The notes under the pieces are model-generated. The model saw nothing but the letters and a program-made list of their open reading frames with translations. It was not told where the DNA came from and ran no database searches. From the NCBI GenBank assembly GCA_003439945.1, contig QVRM01005375.1, positions 1,178,001 to 1,242,000 of the forward strand: a stretch of 64,000 bases of DNA, given 5' to 3'. The stretch comes from Dermanyssus gallinae (lineage: Eukaryota; Arthropoda; Arachnida; Mesostigmata; Dermanyssidae). The translations under genes and the position numbers were made by a program. Shown piece after piece: positions 21,087 to 35,600 of this stretch. Every line of letters begins with the position of its first letter. Within the stretch, counting starts at the first letter, position 1.

Positions 21087-22656
21087 CATGTTTTCTGATT
21101 AGCCCTCAACTGTATAGGTTTAATATTCTGCACCTTGTTAAATCTTAAAGATCGTGCGATGGGATCCTCCCTATTATATTATTAGTTGTTTGCTGTGGCT
21201 ATCATGGTGTATATATATATATATACTTATTGGCCGTCACTACCTTGTTGTGGATTCCTTGCTCACTCTTATGAACCTTCAATTTCGCACATGCATTCTG
21301 TTCTCACTTCACACATACTCAATTTCTATTTCTATCTCCTTCCCTCATTTTCCCTGTCATCTCCCACCCTCTTCCGGTTCCATTCAGTCAGTATAGCTCC
21401 AGTTCGTCGTACTCTGTTTTTATCAATGCTATGTTTGGGAACTGCGCGGATTTTTTTCACTTAGGTTCAATATATCCTGTTGATGCCCTTTTCTGCGTGT
21501 CTTTCGTTTGTGTCTTCTAGATCCATGCTATCAAGTATTCATAATATTCGTATGGCTTTACTTATTCATTTAAATATTTGTCTTAGTGCCCCCTGATTTT
21601 GGCTGCTGTCTACCACTGTCGCCTTTGTATCTTTTCACGCACATCTTCATGACTGCTTTTTCTCATCTACTCTAGGCATGTATGTAGATGTATAGTTCTC
21701 GCCTCGGCTTAGTGAATTGTGTAAATTGGAAATCCTTTTCACCGCAATACCGCTGGCAGGCTGCTTATTATAAGCCAACCGTCCGTGTGTTTCAAATATT
21801 CTGTCACGTATATATATACCATCTTTTTATTATCAGCCTCCATTCTCGTCTAGCTCGGAATAGGCGACTAATTAATTTCTTCATATTTTTATTAGTTCCC
21901 ATACGCTATATGTACGACATAGAGTAAGGAAATTGAAAATTAAAAAATACTATCATACAAAAGTTGTTGTATCGCTCCATTTAGGTTGCTGTGATTTTTC
22001 TCCACGTCTGTCGCAGCAGCCGCTGCCGTGCCCGCTCAGAGAAGTTCATCCGTCTAAACTTCTATTACTCGTTACTCTTTTCTGCTCAGGTTCTGTCGCT
22101 TTCATTTTTGGTGAGAAATCGCCGAAACTTAGCTGTCGGCGCAATCTTCCAGCTAGCACTCATACATATCATCAGCATCATTATCATAATAATAACTATC
22201 TGTAATCAGCAATGGATTCCACCGTCTATTTGTCGTTGCTATATTAGCAATAGTAATAATATTTTTATTTAAGATTACCATTATAAGATCATTGTGTAAT
22301 ATATATTTATAACCTCTTGTTTGCGAGTATGTACGAATGGCTCCACTCTGAGTGTGTACACACGCGGGCATATGTTCTTCTAGGTATTGTGTTTATCTTG
22401 AGTGTACCTTTAAAGTGTATGGCTGTGCGCGTATATCTCAATGTTCATCTATTTAGATTCGTACTTACGTTTGTGTCTTTTTACAGAAAATGCTGAGACC
22501 TGCTCGGCACCCGACTGTCGTTCCGACGCGCAGCTCTATAGTATCTTATATAATTAAAAATTAAAACAAATGTGTCTACAACAATATAAATTCTCTGTGC
22601 ATTGCTATCCGATCAACCGCGTTAAGGTAGCCTCTAAATATTGTCATATACAATTA

Positions 22657-22659
<3 letters not shown>

Positions 22660-22710
<51 letters not shown>
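22660..22710. repeat. (TA)n microsatellite
   Basis: About 50 bases of uninterrupted TA, seen directly. Confidence 0.95.
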
Positions 22711-22711
<1 letters not shown>

Positions 22712-23343
22712 GAAGGTGTTCATGCGTGTTGATTCATTTAAAACATTCATTGGACCCAACGGCCGGTTGATCAGCCAGTTGGCTAAATCTATTGAAGGAA
22801 CGGCTAGATCTCTGGCAATTTCCAAAAAGCAAGGCCTATTTTGGATCACCCGACAAGTTATATATATATATATATATATCAATTTTGGACTTCCTTGTCA
22901 AACTGAAAAAGCTCGGCCATATTTGACATCTACAGCTTTGCCTTGCATCTTTCGTTTTGTTCTCGCTTGTCTCTATCAGTACACAAGACTTGCGGTATGG
23001 CTTAATAAATTGCCAGCTTCAATAGAATTCCGAGTAATTAAAAATCCGAATGAACTGTATTGCACTGTGACGTCATCGCCTTGGTGAGTGGAGACAAACG
23101 AGATGTGACAAAAGTTAATAGGGCAGAGACACAGATCACACCGAGAGAGGTAGGCCACTGGTAGCCGTCACATGCAATTATATATAGGGGGACATTGTAG
23201 TATATATCATTCATTGACCTGTTTCCGGGATCCGAGACCGGAGTGCGCAGCTGGTCAATTAACGCCGAACACCGGCATGTCCCCGTGCCACTCACATGTT
23301 GAATGATACTTGTATTTTCGGATTACACACGGAATCACCACGT

Positions 23344-23375
<32 letters not shown>

Positions 23376-24609
23376 CCTGGCTCGTCAATCGTTTAATCTC
23401 TTTCTCTCTATTTCCGTCTTAGTTTGGTATACACACTTTCATTTTCCAGCAAGTAAGATAAGCTTGGAGCAGGGTCAGTAGCTAATTGTAAGTATATCAT
23501 GTTAAAGTCGTAGCATTTACATGGAGTAGAGGAAGGAAACTTCCATATTCGTCCGACAGTAAGACGAACATCACCTGTGTTTTTCCGCTCGGTTTCGCCT
23601 GAGCCCAGTCATATTAGTTTTACCTATGGTTTATACTTCGTCAGTCATTCGTATTTCTACTAAAATGTACAAGTAGTTACACAACACTCGCTGTCTGTCC
23701 TTCCGCACACACCAGTAGGAGTGCCTGGCAGACGCACGACGGAACGTCGTGCTGGCATGTATCAGCTGGCCTATTCGGCGATAACACGCCACCTGGCCCA
23801 GAAAGCCATGCAAAGCGAGACAACGGCCGTGAATGGACAGAGGAAACGACACGGCAAAGTACCGCAGAGGTTGGTTGGCATGGTGTGATGGCGCTCGTGA
23901 GAAATTACTAGAAGTTGCCTCCGTAGCCATGGTGGCGTCTTAAAGAACGGAAAGCCACGGAGACAACGCAGGCGCGAGCTCTGTAACCGCAGCGAGCACG
24001 GGAAGGTTAGCTCACGTTGACACTCGGAATGCGGCACATAGCGCTAGGCTATTCGCAATTTAAAGAGGTCACCAAGTTACCGACGCTTTTCTCTGGGCTC
24101 CTGCGTTCTTGATCACCTACGCCTAAGCAGTTTCTTTGACGCCTCACATTAGGAACAAAATATTGGGTGTAGAAATGAGGAGAGCGTGACGTAACGCATA
24201 TGATGAACACGAGGCAGTCAACCAAGGTGTGACGACTCAACCCAAAAATGTACGTATGATTATGTGTACGTGTGTGTGTGTGTGTTATCCATGCGCATAC
24301 TTTAGGTACGCCAGATGAATAGATCACTTGCCTCAATGGTCATACGTCTTGGCCATCTCCGGCAATTTCTGACAGCAATTGTTTGTATATGTGTGTGTGT
24401 GTATACAATCAAAATTTGGCTTGTCAACTCAACTAAGTTCAGAGGGCGTTCGCTCGCCTTGCAAAAACAAGTGCGACGTCTAATTCATAACAACATGTCA
24501 CCACCAAAATCGCTAGCGTATACGAGACGACAAAACGTACGCAGGTCGGTTTCGTCGGAAGTTCGCTGATGGATGTGCGAGGAATATTCCTGTTATCAAG
24601 TCAGCCAAA

Positions 24610-24635
24610 ACGGAAGGTCCACTTGGACCTTCCGT
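24610..24635. other. Perfect 11-bp stem-loop
   Basis: ACGGAAGGTCC (24610-24620) is followed by the loop ACTT and the exact reverse complement GGACCTTCCGT (24625-24635). It could form in RNA of either strand. It is not followed by a T run, so it is not a classical terminator. Confidence 0.7.
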
Positions 24636-25557
24636 GACATGCAGCAGCGGGCGTAGTAGCGACAACAGCACTGATGACGACGGAAACTGAACGCTCGAGG
24701 CTGATCTCGAAACATGCAGATAGTCGATCAGCCTAGCCTCGTCAGTTACATTGCTCATAACATATCTGACACGGTTACCCATCATTGCGGGGTAGGCGCT
24801 ACGTGCTACTACGTGCCAACTTCAAACAGCAAAAACCGTAGCGATAAAATTTAGAAAAGGCAATAAAACAAACTGAAAATAGAACAAACCGCAATGCGTC
24901 TATGTACAAGGGAAAGCTACGAGCTAAATCTTGCTTGCTTGCGGTGTGCCTGCTTCGCTGGTTCCTCGATCACACGTGATGCCGATCTCCGCCCTGTTTG
25001 ACTTGTGATTGACTGACTACGACAGCGAAACGGACGAAACCCGATGAGGAAGAGCCTGATCACCATGCTGCGCATGGCCGCGCAGTAACAACGTCCTTCG
25101 AAGTGGCTCCGTCGTCTTACAGCGGACGTCTGGCTAAGCTAGTAGAACACTACAAGTTGTTGTCGTCATAGCTATTCCGTAATTTCTACTGCTGTTAGTG
25201 TACTTCTTGATGTTATGTTGCCTTGTTACTACAGATTCCCGTTATCATTGTGAGTAGAATTGTTACGATGCGCTCGTTCTTATGGCAGTTGTCGCTCTTT
25301 CTCCAACTATCAAAGAACTCCCAGTTCTGCCGGTCGGCTGGGGTGATGGCTCTTGTGGTTATTCCCGTAGACTTGTCCTGGACAGATTGACGAATGCTGA
25401 TGGTCCGTTTCGTGACGTGTCAGTAGATGCGATTCCTTTTTGCTGAAGTAGCTGTCTTGCTTGTTGGTCTTCTGTTTGTCTGTCTGTCTGTCATATGTAA
25501 GTTACGTGGGTTGGTTGGTTGAGATCGTTACACATCGGCGGACTGCCAATGGGACCG

Positions 25558-25659
25558 TCATGCCTCAGTGTCCCCGTGCATAATCTGGTTAACCTGAGAC
25601 AGTCGCCATGCCAGCCGGTTCTTCTCTGCAAATTCATCTTCCGTCAGAGTTTGTATGAG
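25558..25659 (-). CDS. PlexA: Plexin last exon: C-terminal helix and stop
   Basis: The acceptor is TTTTTCTCTTGCAG before CTC. It gives 33 codons and TGA at 25560-25558: [20 protein letters not shown] then [13 protein letters not shown]. It joins in phase 0 after KYASKYTDQ. Acidic start, basic middle and xRLxxxLxQV pattern are those of the plexin A C-terminal helix, and its length fits the family, so this exon is preferred over read-through at 26341. Confidence 0.85.
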   Translation of the reverse strand, partial: LIQTLTEDEFAEKNRLAWRLSQVNQIMHGDTEA

Positions 25660-28600
25660 CTGCAAGAGAAAAACACAGGATCGCACATCATCTCGCATTA
25701 GCTTAGTTTGTGGTACCAAGGTCGCTACTACCATCATTCTCTCATACGGTAAAGGAATTACCACTAGATTGACTGTATTTAATTGCGCCTAATGTTTTCG
25801 CGGTATAATAATTCTAACTGCGCAAAAATTAGCCTCACAAATATATTTAAGTTGATAACAATGAATATACAATTAATATTCAAATATCAGACTTTGTCCG
25901 AGTTTATACGACGTGTATAACCACAACGTCCCTACGTTTGCCACTGGCAAGAAAATTATTTATTTTTGTACCTATCATAATAATAATGTTTATTTTCCGT
26001 ATAATACATTAGGTACACACATCAACTAGCTAAGCCAATGCGCATTGTGACTGTCACGTGTCCGTTTCGATGAGGCCAGGGCGAGACCACTTCAGGAGTG
26101 TGCCCCGAACGTAATAATATCATAATAATAATAACTGCAGAATGTTCTCCAATCTGCTATATAAACAGCTGAGGCTGACTCTCTATATTAGGAGAGACTG
26201 CACATTTGCTAAACATTTCCCAAACTCGATAGCAGTTTCTTCACTTGGATAAATCTTAATAAAATAAGACCATGTTATAAATATCATAAAGTTAAGACGT
26301 TCCTCAAGAACTGAACCCGCAACTCCAGCTCGCATCAAACTCACCGCTCTTCAAGTAATAACAAACGTTTGAAGGTTACATCAGCAATTTGTGTTGCGAT
26401 GCACCCAATGGATCGAATCGCGGTACATACCTGATCGGTGTACTTCGACGCGTACTTATAGAGTTCGTTGAGCGCGACATTGGTGTTAAACTCGTGAGCG
26501 TGTAGCCGCGATTCCTCTCCAAGCATGGCATTCATGTGTTCATCAGAGATCTGCGGCATGGCGCGAATGTTCGCGTAGTACTGCTCGACAAGATCCTTAT
26601 AGGAGGGTATGTCCTTGGCGTATAATAGCTTGCTGGATGGGGAGTCTTTGCCGAGACGGTGGTCAGATGTTGAGCAGGCATCCATGAATGTTTGTGCAAC
26701 GACACTCAGACATGAGTCGACGATGTTAGATTTGTTCGTATCAAAAACAAAGTTTGGGTTCTTAATCAGGTTCACCCAAAAACGCAGAGGCAGCGAGTTG
26801 GACTTCCAAGTGTGGACGACCTCGGGATCCTGGATGCCATGTTGTAGCGCCTGGTCATCCAGGAAGTCAAACATATACTTGATGGCAAGCGGAAGGGCAC
26901 TTCCACGGTGGGCCGTCGAGAAGATCGTCTCGAATAAGTCGTCGACGAACTTCTGCAGGGTTCCTTTAGTCGCCAGCAGACGAGTTAAATAGATTTCAGA
27001 CACCATCTTGTTACCTCGTTCATCTTTATCCGCATCAGCGTGGCGCACGAGATGCCAGTACTTGAAGCCGCCCTCCAGGTCTCCCAGCCCTGACAGACCG
27101 TGCAGAGGCGGCGAGGTAGCACGAGACATCGGCGGCGACCGCTGGAACCCGGCCGTAAAATTGAGAGTCTCGTATTTGTGATACAGCGTCTTCTCGGCCG
27201 GAGTCATCTTCTCAGAGGTGATACTCAGGTTGTAGGTAGACGACTGCTTAGGCACCAGGATGAGATTTGCCCCATCTGGCACTTTGTAGTGCGAGAGCGT
27301 GTTAAGGCGGCGCCACTCGCCCTCGGTTTTTGTGGTCGCGTCTTCGTCCGAGAGGATGAGCCGCCCGGAAGCGCCCGTCCGCCACTCCAAGTCAAGATCG
27401 TCCTTACACGGTCGTTGCGATGCCGGTGTATTTTTGTAAATTGCGTCAAGACCTTTCTCTTTGACCTGGAAGATTATAAACGGATAGTAAGTTTAAAGTA
27501 AAGCTATTGTTTTTTTAAACTAAGGGTGGCTATAGAACTCCCAACCTCAACAACACCCTCGTCAATAATGCACTACCAGCACTAATTGTAGACGTATTTG
27601 GTATTTCCTAGACCAAGCCATTCTGAAAGATTTATGTGATATTTTCGGTTCTGCCCATGACAACCATAAAAATATGATCTCACCAGACAGACTTCAAATG
27701 ATATGATTGATTTACATGCCGAACCTCAGTCACCCTGGCATTTGGTGATGACGCGAGTTTATTTATGCGAGACTTACTTGCGAGATGATGTCGCAGTCCA
27801 GCACCCTCACGGGAATATCTTGGCCTTCAGCAGCGTCGATCATGCCAACTGACATGTAGTAAGACTGAGCAGCGATGGAGAAATAAGCGGTGATGGACTT
27901 GTAGTCGACGGACTGACGGATGAGTTTCTCCTCGCTGAGTGAGTAGCGAGCCTCGCTAGTGACCGCATCGACCGGACCTTTGTCTACCTGTTGCTTAATG
28001 GCCCGAAACAGCACAAACAATGGCTCGCCGGCACACTCGCGCAAAAATTTGTACAAGAGGAATGTGAACCATGCCGAGAGCATCTTCTCGGCCACTGACT
28101 CTGTCCTGCGAAGTAACAGCTTTGGGTGCGACTTGCCATCAATGCACTTTTCGATAAGATCAGCTAGTAGTGTCTTCAGAATATCTGTGCAGTATTCCAT
28201 TTTGCCTTGCAGAGTAACCATGATGAGAGATGCCACTTGCACACGATCGCGCATTGAAAAGTACCTGCAATGTTAAACGGCACTGGTCTTAGCCGTATTG
28301 TCTGTATTGTTTGCTTTGTGTTGTTTACAATCGAGTGGTAAGTTTCAAACATGCATTGTCCATGTGGCCACAACTGACATTACAACAAGCAAATCAAGGC
28401 ACGGAAAGGCCTAGTAGCATAAAGTCTCCATCACTTCCGAATTTCTAGTTGGTCATTTCTAGTTTGTACTAGGTTGCGTAATGTAGGACGATGCCTCTTA
28501 CCGGTTAGACTCAAGGGTCCGTATGAACAGTAGTAAGAACGTCTTGTTCATGATAAGCTGCCCAAACATCCTCAGTCCCTTCTCCATGTACTGCTTCTTT

Positions 28601-31600
28601 ACTGGATCGACCTGCATTTCCTTGAGCACTGGGTGGTCCTCGATGCTGGGGAAGAGCACCTTCATTGTGTAGGTGCGGTAGTCGAGGAACGGGATGCCGC
28701 CAGCAGTGAGGTCGGACGTTAAATCTGTCATTTCTGTTTGCAGCTCTGCAAACGCCTCCTTGCACTCGGAAGCGACGCGTAGTTCGAGCACGTCCATCTG
28801 CTCTTGCATTGTTTTCAGAACGCGAGATGATTCTGTGCTCTTTCGACGATATGCAATTAAAATTCCAATGACAATTATAATCAGCACCACTCCTCCGCAT
28901 ATCACTCCGATAACAACCGGCCGCGACAGCTGATTATCGTGTCCGTGAGGGGCGTCGTAGCTGAGCATTCCAATTTGATACTTGAGTGTGTCGCCGACCT
29001 CAACGATGACCTGCGGAATGCGACTGCGGTCAATTTGGCCGGACTCATCGAGAGCTGCTGGCTGCTCGGTTGGTGGTCGACAGGTCAGTTGAGTACGACT
29101 GAGTGAAGTAACGTTACAATAGCCAGCCCCAATTCGGACGACAACGTCGCTCTCCTGTGATGCACGGTCCAGGTTGGCACCGTTAATTGTTAAGTAGTCC
29201 GACTTGTAGTACTTTATCCCGCCATCCTCGGCAAATGGGTAATACGACGGATCAGGGAACATTTGAAACTTGGGGAAGCCCTTCGACGCAGACAAATGTC
29301 TTACACCTTTCACGTTGTCCATCTTAAAGCCGTATTCAAGCTCTATGTATTCCTCATCGTCGGAGAAGTTAAGATGCTCGGCCGGAACAGTCGGAGTGCG
29401 ACACTTCATCTCAGTACTACCTTCAGGCGCGCACTTTGAGTAGTATTCGACACCATCCAAGGCGATATACATCATCGGTTCCTGCACAGAGTTCAACTGA
29501 GTCCCTTTAACGATGACGGAAATGCCTCCGCTCGGAATACCTCGTGGAGCAGCACCTTTTATGTGACCAGTGCCGGCGGCACCTCCGCTTTCCACCTGAT
29601 GAACTTCGGGGTCCGCTACGTACAGAAAACCATAATCTTCAAAGTTTTTAAGACCCCGGTCAAGCTTTAGACGGACACGACCCTCCTCATTTTTCGTCGA
29701 AGCGGACGTAATGCATTCGACGACATTTGGCTTTCGTGATATGATTTCGCATGGCATGGCACCAACGAACGCCTCAGCACGGCTGCCAGCATCCATGTGT
29801 AATCCCCAAATGCGCAATTTGGTTCCACCGCTCATCGGCCCTTTTGATGGATTGATCGATGTAATACGGGGACTCTGCAAGAGTACAGCATACGTATACT
29901 TAATTAATATATGCTTTCCATTTCAACTGTAGTTAAAGTGTTCTAGAAATAAATAAAATACTTGTATTACAAGACATGCGGAACCGTTCTCATTCGTTTA
30001 TTCATTGTCATGTGACCTTTCTCTACATAAGCGACGATTTAGTTTGTATACATGCAGCTATGGTAAACGTTTATCATTAAGTCATAAAATGAAAGTGCTT
30101 TTCAAGAAACAATAAAGTTTATTTAAAGTAACTTCAATTGTAATTAGGACAATGTTCGTACCGCAACTACTACTACTACTACTGAGCGCTAAAATTAAAG
30201 TTATTTTCAAGAAACATTCCGAGTCATAGTCAATTTTCTTTAACATAACTTTAAATATAATTACGGCAATAGCGACTATTACTACTGAGCGCCTAAGCGT
30301 GGTGTGGGTTTAATAAAGTGACTCGCCAGTGATAACTTACCACAAACGAGTATGGTACGGGTGAGCGAGCGATATAGTCCCGAAGTACTTTGACGACCAC
30401 GTGGCCCTGAATTGAGGTGCCTGGTGAGGTCTTGTTAATCGTCGGCGCGCCCAGTTCACAAGCGATTCGTGTAGTTTTGACGTACTGGTTTGCATGTGGC
30501 TTACAGTTAATCTTCTCCCGCCCGTCAAGATCGACGTATATTCCATTATCGATATCCGAAAACACGCGTCCGAGGTTATAGCCATCGATGGTGATATTCG
30601 TACCACCATCCAGCGGACCGCTAGTTGGCGTCACCATCGTAATCTGGGGATCGGGACACGTTTGTGTGCGTTCCAACCACTTGACGGTGTGCTTGTGACA
30701 CTGATCTTGCACCTCGCACGAATTCGATTCCTGACACCAACCGCAGCCGTATTTTTCGTCCAATTCGAGACACATGCCACAGTTGTCGCTCATCGCTGCA
30801 CACCGATAAACCAGTACGTGTATGTTGTCAGGATTATCAAGAGGTTTCGAGCCGTCCCAGATGACGGCAAATGCCGTCGTGATGTTTGGCGCAGTCGTCG
30901 CGTAGTTAAACTGCATCTGATCACAATAGATGGTGTCGCCAAGCATTTGGGCGTTCACTTGCTTCACTCGGCCTTCGATGTTAAACTGGCAGACGAATTT
31001 TGTCTGCGCGATGAATGGCGGAATGTTGTCGACCCGAACCTGAATTCTTTTGTTGATGCCCATCGGGACTAGCTGTTCGGGTGCCCGATTCGTGGCGTTG
31101 ATTCGGGGGCAGAAGCCCGGACCCGATCGAATCGAAGGACCAACACTGGCCACGCCTGTCACCAGCACATCGTTGCGACAGTTTTCGCCCGTATCGTGGG
31201 TACAGCGGTGGCCGCCTACGCACCAGTCACACGGGAATGGACTTGACACGCACTCAGTGCACCTGCGTTGGTTACCGCCACATCACACATTACAAACCCC
31301 CACACACACAAGTCAGTTAGTCAAGCATCATCGGCTGCAAGGCTCGCAATCGAGAGCACGTATAAATGAACTATCATCTTTAAAAAAAAGTACATAAAAA
31401 GGATAACTACAGAGCATACAACGAAACGATTCGTAATTGAATAGGTTCTACTTTAGATTATTTCCGTACATTAAAAATACATTATACACTTACAAAAGAA
31501 AAAGGAAATATATATATATATATATATATATTGAAGTAAAGTGGTTGAATACATACGACGAGTAGGTGCTGCAGTCGTAGAAGGTGAAGTTCGTGGCGAC

Positions 31601-32599
31601 AAAGTCTGGATTGTTCCGCATACGCACAGACAATTTAGCGGTAAAGTGGTGTTCGCCGGGCGCGATTGCTGGCAGCGAGTCGGTGTGTGGAGTGGCACAG
31701 TGGACACCGTTGGCGGTCTTGGTCGCATTCGTCTCGAGGGTCTTGCCGAACGTAGTGAAAGCGCAGTAGAAATTGCCCTCGAGATTGGGCAGATTGCCGA
31801 TGGTCAGAGACAGAATTCGAGCTGTCGTTCGCTGGATCTTCGCTGGCTGCACCTGGGTTATAGTCGTGCACTTGCCGCTTTTATAGCTTAGCCAGTAGAG
31901 AGGATCCTGAGCCGCCTGAGCACAGTCTGAGCGAAGGCTGCATTTATTCTCCAAACTGCACCAACCGCAGTACGGGTCCTGGGCGCCCAGACAGTCCACA
32001 CACGTCTTGAACTGAGAGCATTCCTGCACGTTCACCTTTGTGATCTGCACCCGTTACATTTTTTTTCAAAAAAAGTCACACACAGACAGAACACACACAA
32101 AGCACACAAAAGCGAGAAAAAGGTAAGCGTTATATTCTAGAAATCCATGTAACATGTTCGTAGACGGGTCAGGAATACACAGCTTTTATCGTCGTATCGT
32201 ATTAGGCACAAAGGCCTAATACGAATGAAGCAGCCACATCATTAACAAGGGCAACATACGCTTGCCTATATCTTACTGCTGCAATACAGCGATTTATTGT
32301 CTCAGGTCGTCACCTAGTCAAAAACTCCACTTGGTAGACCGAGGGGTTTTAGCTGCTGTTCTCGTTGCCTGTTGGATCAAAATTCCCTGTCTTTAGAATG
32401 AAAAACTAAATCTCTCCGAATTTGGGATTAGATCGTGTCTTGGCACTACAGATCGTGTCCCTGAGTGTCGTGCGATTTGTAGCCTACCGCTGACGTGAAG
32501 AACCTAGAGACAAATTTGCACCGAAAACTGGGCATTCGAGATCAAACGGCCGACATCCCGATGATGACAACAATGTAATAGCAAGTACCTGTCGTTCGG

Positions 32600-32647
<48 letters not shown>

Positions 32648-35600
32648 GCATATAACGTGCAAAATGGCTTCGCAATTATGTGTGATGTTTGTTCGCTCTT
32701 AGCGCTTCGGCTATTTTTCTTTTGCCGAGCGAGCAGCGATCGAATAATGAGTAGTACCTAGATTGCAGCACTTTGAACTGTAACGGCCTAAATCCCAACA
32801 GACAGACGCAACTAAACTTCGGAGGTTGAAAAGAAGACGTCCAATCGCAACGCCGCCACGTCACCACCACGAACCTGAGAGAGTGCTAGAGAGCCTAGAT
32901 ATGTTCGCGTATCGACCCGCCGATATAGGCATATCGTTGGGCTTTGCTGCATTACAGCGAGTGAGTAATGGTGAATGACGATAGACCCCTACTTTCTCGT
33001 ATTGGAGGCCCGTTGTCGGCTTTTCTATGTTAGCGTACTGCGCGAGCAGCGGAGTGGTAAATCCATAAAGTGTGCCGCCAGTGACTTCGGCGCCCTGCTC
33101 TGCACAGTTGTGATCAGCCAAACGATACATACCCGTTCAGCAGGCGAACTTTCAGCGTGGCGACTACTTCATGACAATAGAAACAATAAACCGCCTCTAG
33201 CTTTAGACTTAGCCTACCGCCACGGAAAGTAGCGAAGTGCAAGGCGAATCCGAGTAGTCGATGTCGGTTATAGCACTATTCGCGTGACCGCCCTTGCTTC
33301 CTTGCTCATTCATATACATACTCGCTCAACCCCTTAATGCGTACGCCACAACATTTTCGGTTTCAACTCTTGTATATATATATATATATGCAACATGGAA
33401 AGTCCCCCAGATGGGAACATACTGGACACTTCAAATCGAAACACGCGCAGCGAGTGAGAGACAGAAAAGTCCGCCATTATTCATCTAGAGATCTACATAC
33501 GGTGATGAAAGACTTTCTAGATATTACTTATATGGCTTACCGTGTGTTGGTCTGACTAACGGGAGACCAATGGTCTCACAACTCAGCCAAAACATTACCG
33601 CTGATAAAACAATAGTGACACGCAGAATAGGCTTAGATTCGAATTCCATATGAAGACTTTATAAGTACATTTAATACTCGGATAAGTGAATAAATACTAA
33701 ACTTTCGGTTAAGATAGTTTGAACGTTAATCATTCGAGTGCAAGAGTACGCCCGTGCCTAAGACACCTAGAACGCTTGATCTGTTAGCATCTTACTCTTG
33801 TCAAGTTCAATTTCCAATAAGTTCCAATAAGCAGTCGTCCATGCATTCAGTCTTAATCACACACTGGATGGAGGGGGGGGGGGGGGGTAAACCATAATCA
33901 TCGGATGTGCTGATGACCAAATGGGGCCGCAGATGTTCATGACGATACGGCTGGACGAGGCGGCGGCTACGCCGTTCGATGCGCGTTTAGTACGAAGTTG
34001 GTTGAGCCAAGGATAGATCGCCATCACAAGTCAGGCACCCCCCTCCCCTAATGGCTAACGGCTGAACGGGCTGTATCAGATCGCATCGACGTACCGTGAC
34101 ATCTGAGTTCGCGCGAGTTCTCACCCGAGTTGAATCTTTGATTAAATATTTCATCCCATCATGTCATTCTGCCGCCTACACCCCCGCTGACTGCACCGTC
34201 TAGACACTAGATGTTTAATTACAATGCCTTCGGCCTCGGGGCAACAAATCAATTGGTTGTCGGCGTTCCAAACCCAATTTCCAATCGGCTGGCCGAGCAG
34301 TTTTACCGCGCAGTTCCGCGGTAACAGCAACAGTCGTAGAATAACTTTTGTTGTCGTTGTTGTTGTTGTTGTTGTTGATGCTGCAGCTGCTGCTGCTGCT
34401 GCTGTTGATGTGGCAGTAGAAGCCTTAGTGCCAAAGCACTTCCATGGCAACGGAGAAGCTCGTTCCTCGACCTTGTTCGACGCGTGGCGGCGACGGCATC
34501 TCGACGATCCGTCGATCGCATAGCTCTCCGTTTTCTCTGCGATGTTTGCGCCACTTCTCAAACGCAAACGAGACGACCCAGCACAAAGAGAATGAGCAGC
34601 CATACTACGAAACATGGTGTGACTGGTGCAGGCTGCAAAAATCGATCTTGCTGGTTGCGGTTGAATCGACTTCCATCCGCTCACTACTCGAGAGGTATAG
34701 GTCGGAGGTCAGAGGAATAAATAGCACAAGTCTGCAAGTCATACTTAATTACTACGCAAGCCTGTACGCAACCGCGGTGACACCGCGCCAGCCATTTAGC
34801 GCAACGCGGCCAAACAACACGTATCAATTAGCAGAAAACGGTCTGAATCAAGCACATTATTGCCGACCACTTGACCTTGGCCAATCAATACTTGCGCGGC
34901 GCTACTAAAATAAAAGTGCAAATAGCAATGTAAGCCTTAGCAAATTTCTAGATAGACAAGAGAAAGCATAGGTAGCAATAAACAACAGTACCAATTTATT
35001 CTCTAAAAAAAAAAGAGTCTAACAGAGGTAAGTTCTTGTGAACACGTAGGTTTTTACCAGACTCCAACTCTCTCCCAACCTCTGAGGTGCTCGTTACTTA
35101 GCACGAGACATTATTCGATCTTAACCGACAAACGGTGGGGGGGGGGGGATCGACCTCTCATAACCTTCTAGGATTATTATCAACCTTCAGATGCACTATG
35201 AGCAACAAACAACAAGGTAACAGCGGCAACTAGGATCAGTACAGCCGTGTCAAACCGTCAGAACGAGCAGACATGACTACACTTTGGGCAACTTCTATTA
35301 TAAAACCCATTCAGCTATATACTGAGGTAGCTTTAGAGGTAGTGTGAGTATGGAGGAGAATGCATACGTTATTCAATACTCTCTCTCATCTGTTGCGGCG
35401 CAACGGTCTGGCAAGTAGTTTCGTAATCTTCTCCAAGACTACGCTTAATTGGAGTCTCACCTTATATGTCATGGAATTCGCTTGACGGGGTTAAAATACA
35501 GTTCGGACATGCCTTAAATTCGCCTCAAATACACAGGAGAACCAGCCTTCTTTCTCCGCCCAACGATCGTACAAACTAAACCAGAGATGAGCAGCACAAC

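Larger units (their letters stand above)
21087..25557. other. Long non-coding stretch downstream of the plexin 3' end
   Basis: Contains (TA)n at 22660-22710, 22858-22879 and 23346-23374, (GT)n at about 24270-24285 and 24390-24402, and a perfect hairpin at 24610-24635. The plexin 3' UTR (minus strand) should occupy part of the upper end. ORFs at 22641-23087, 23631-23930 and 24513-24785 show no recognisable domain. No other gene is supported. Confidence 0.45.

Noticed and set aside
22641..23087. 148-codon ORF starting with a poly-IY tract
   Set aside because: A third of it is a TA microsatellite; the rest has no recognisable domain.
23631..24785. Minus-strand ORFs downstream of the plexin stop (23631-23930, 24513-24785)
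   Set aside because: No domain, no splice-compatible structure and no homology I recognise; part is probably plexin 3' UTR or intergenic DNA.
31490..31556. Extension of the PSI1 exon into [17 protein letters not shown]
   Set aside because: A good donor (GTATGT) precedes it, and the extension is TA repeat.
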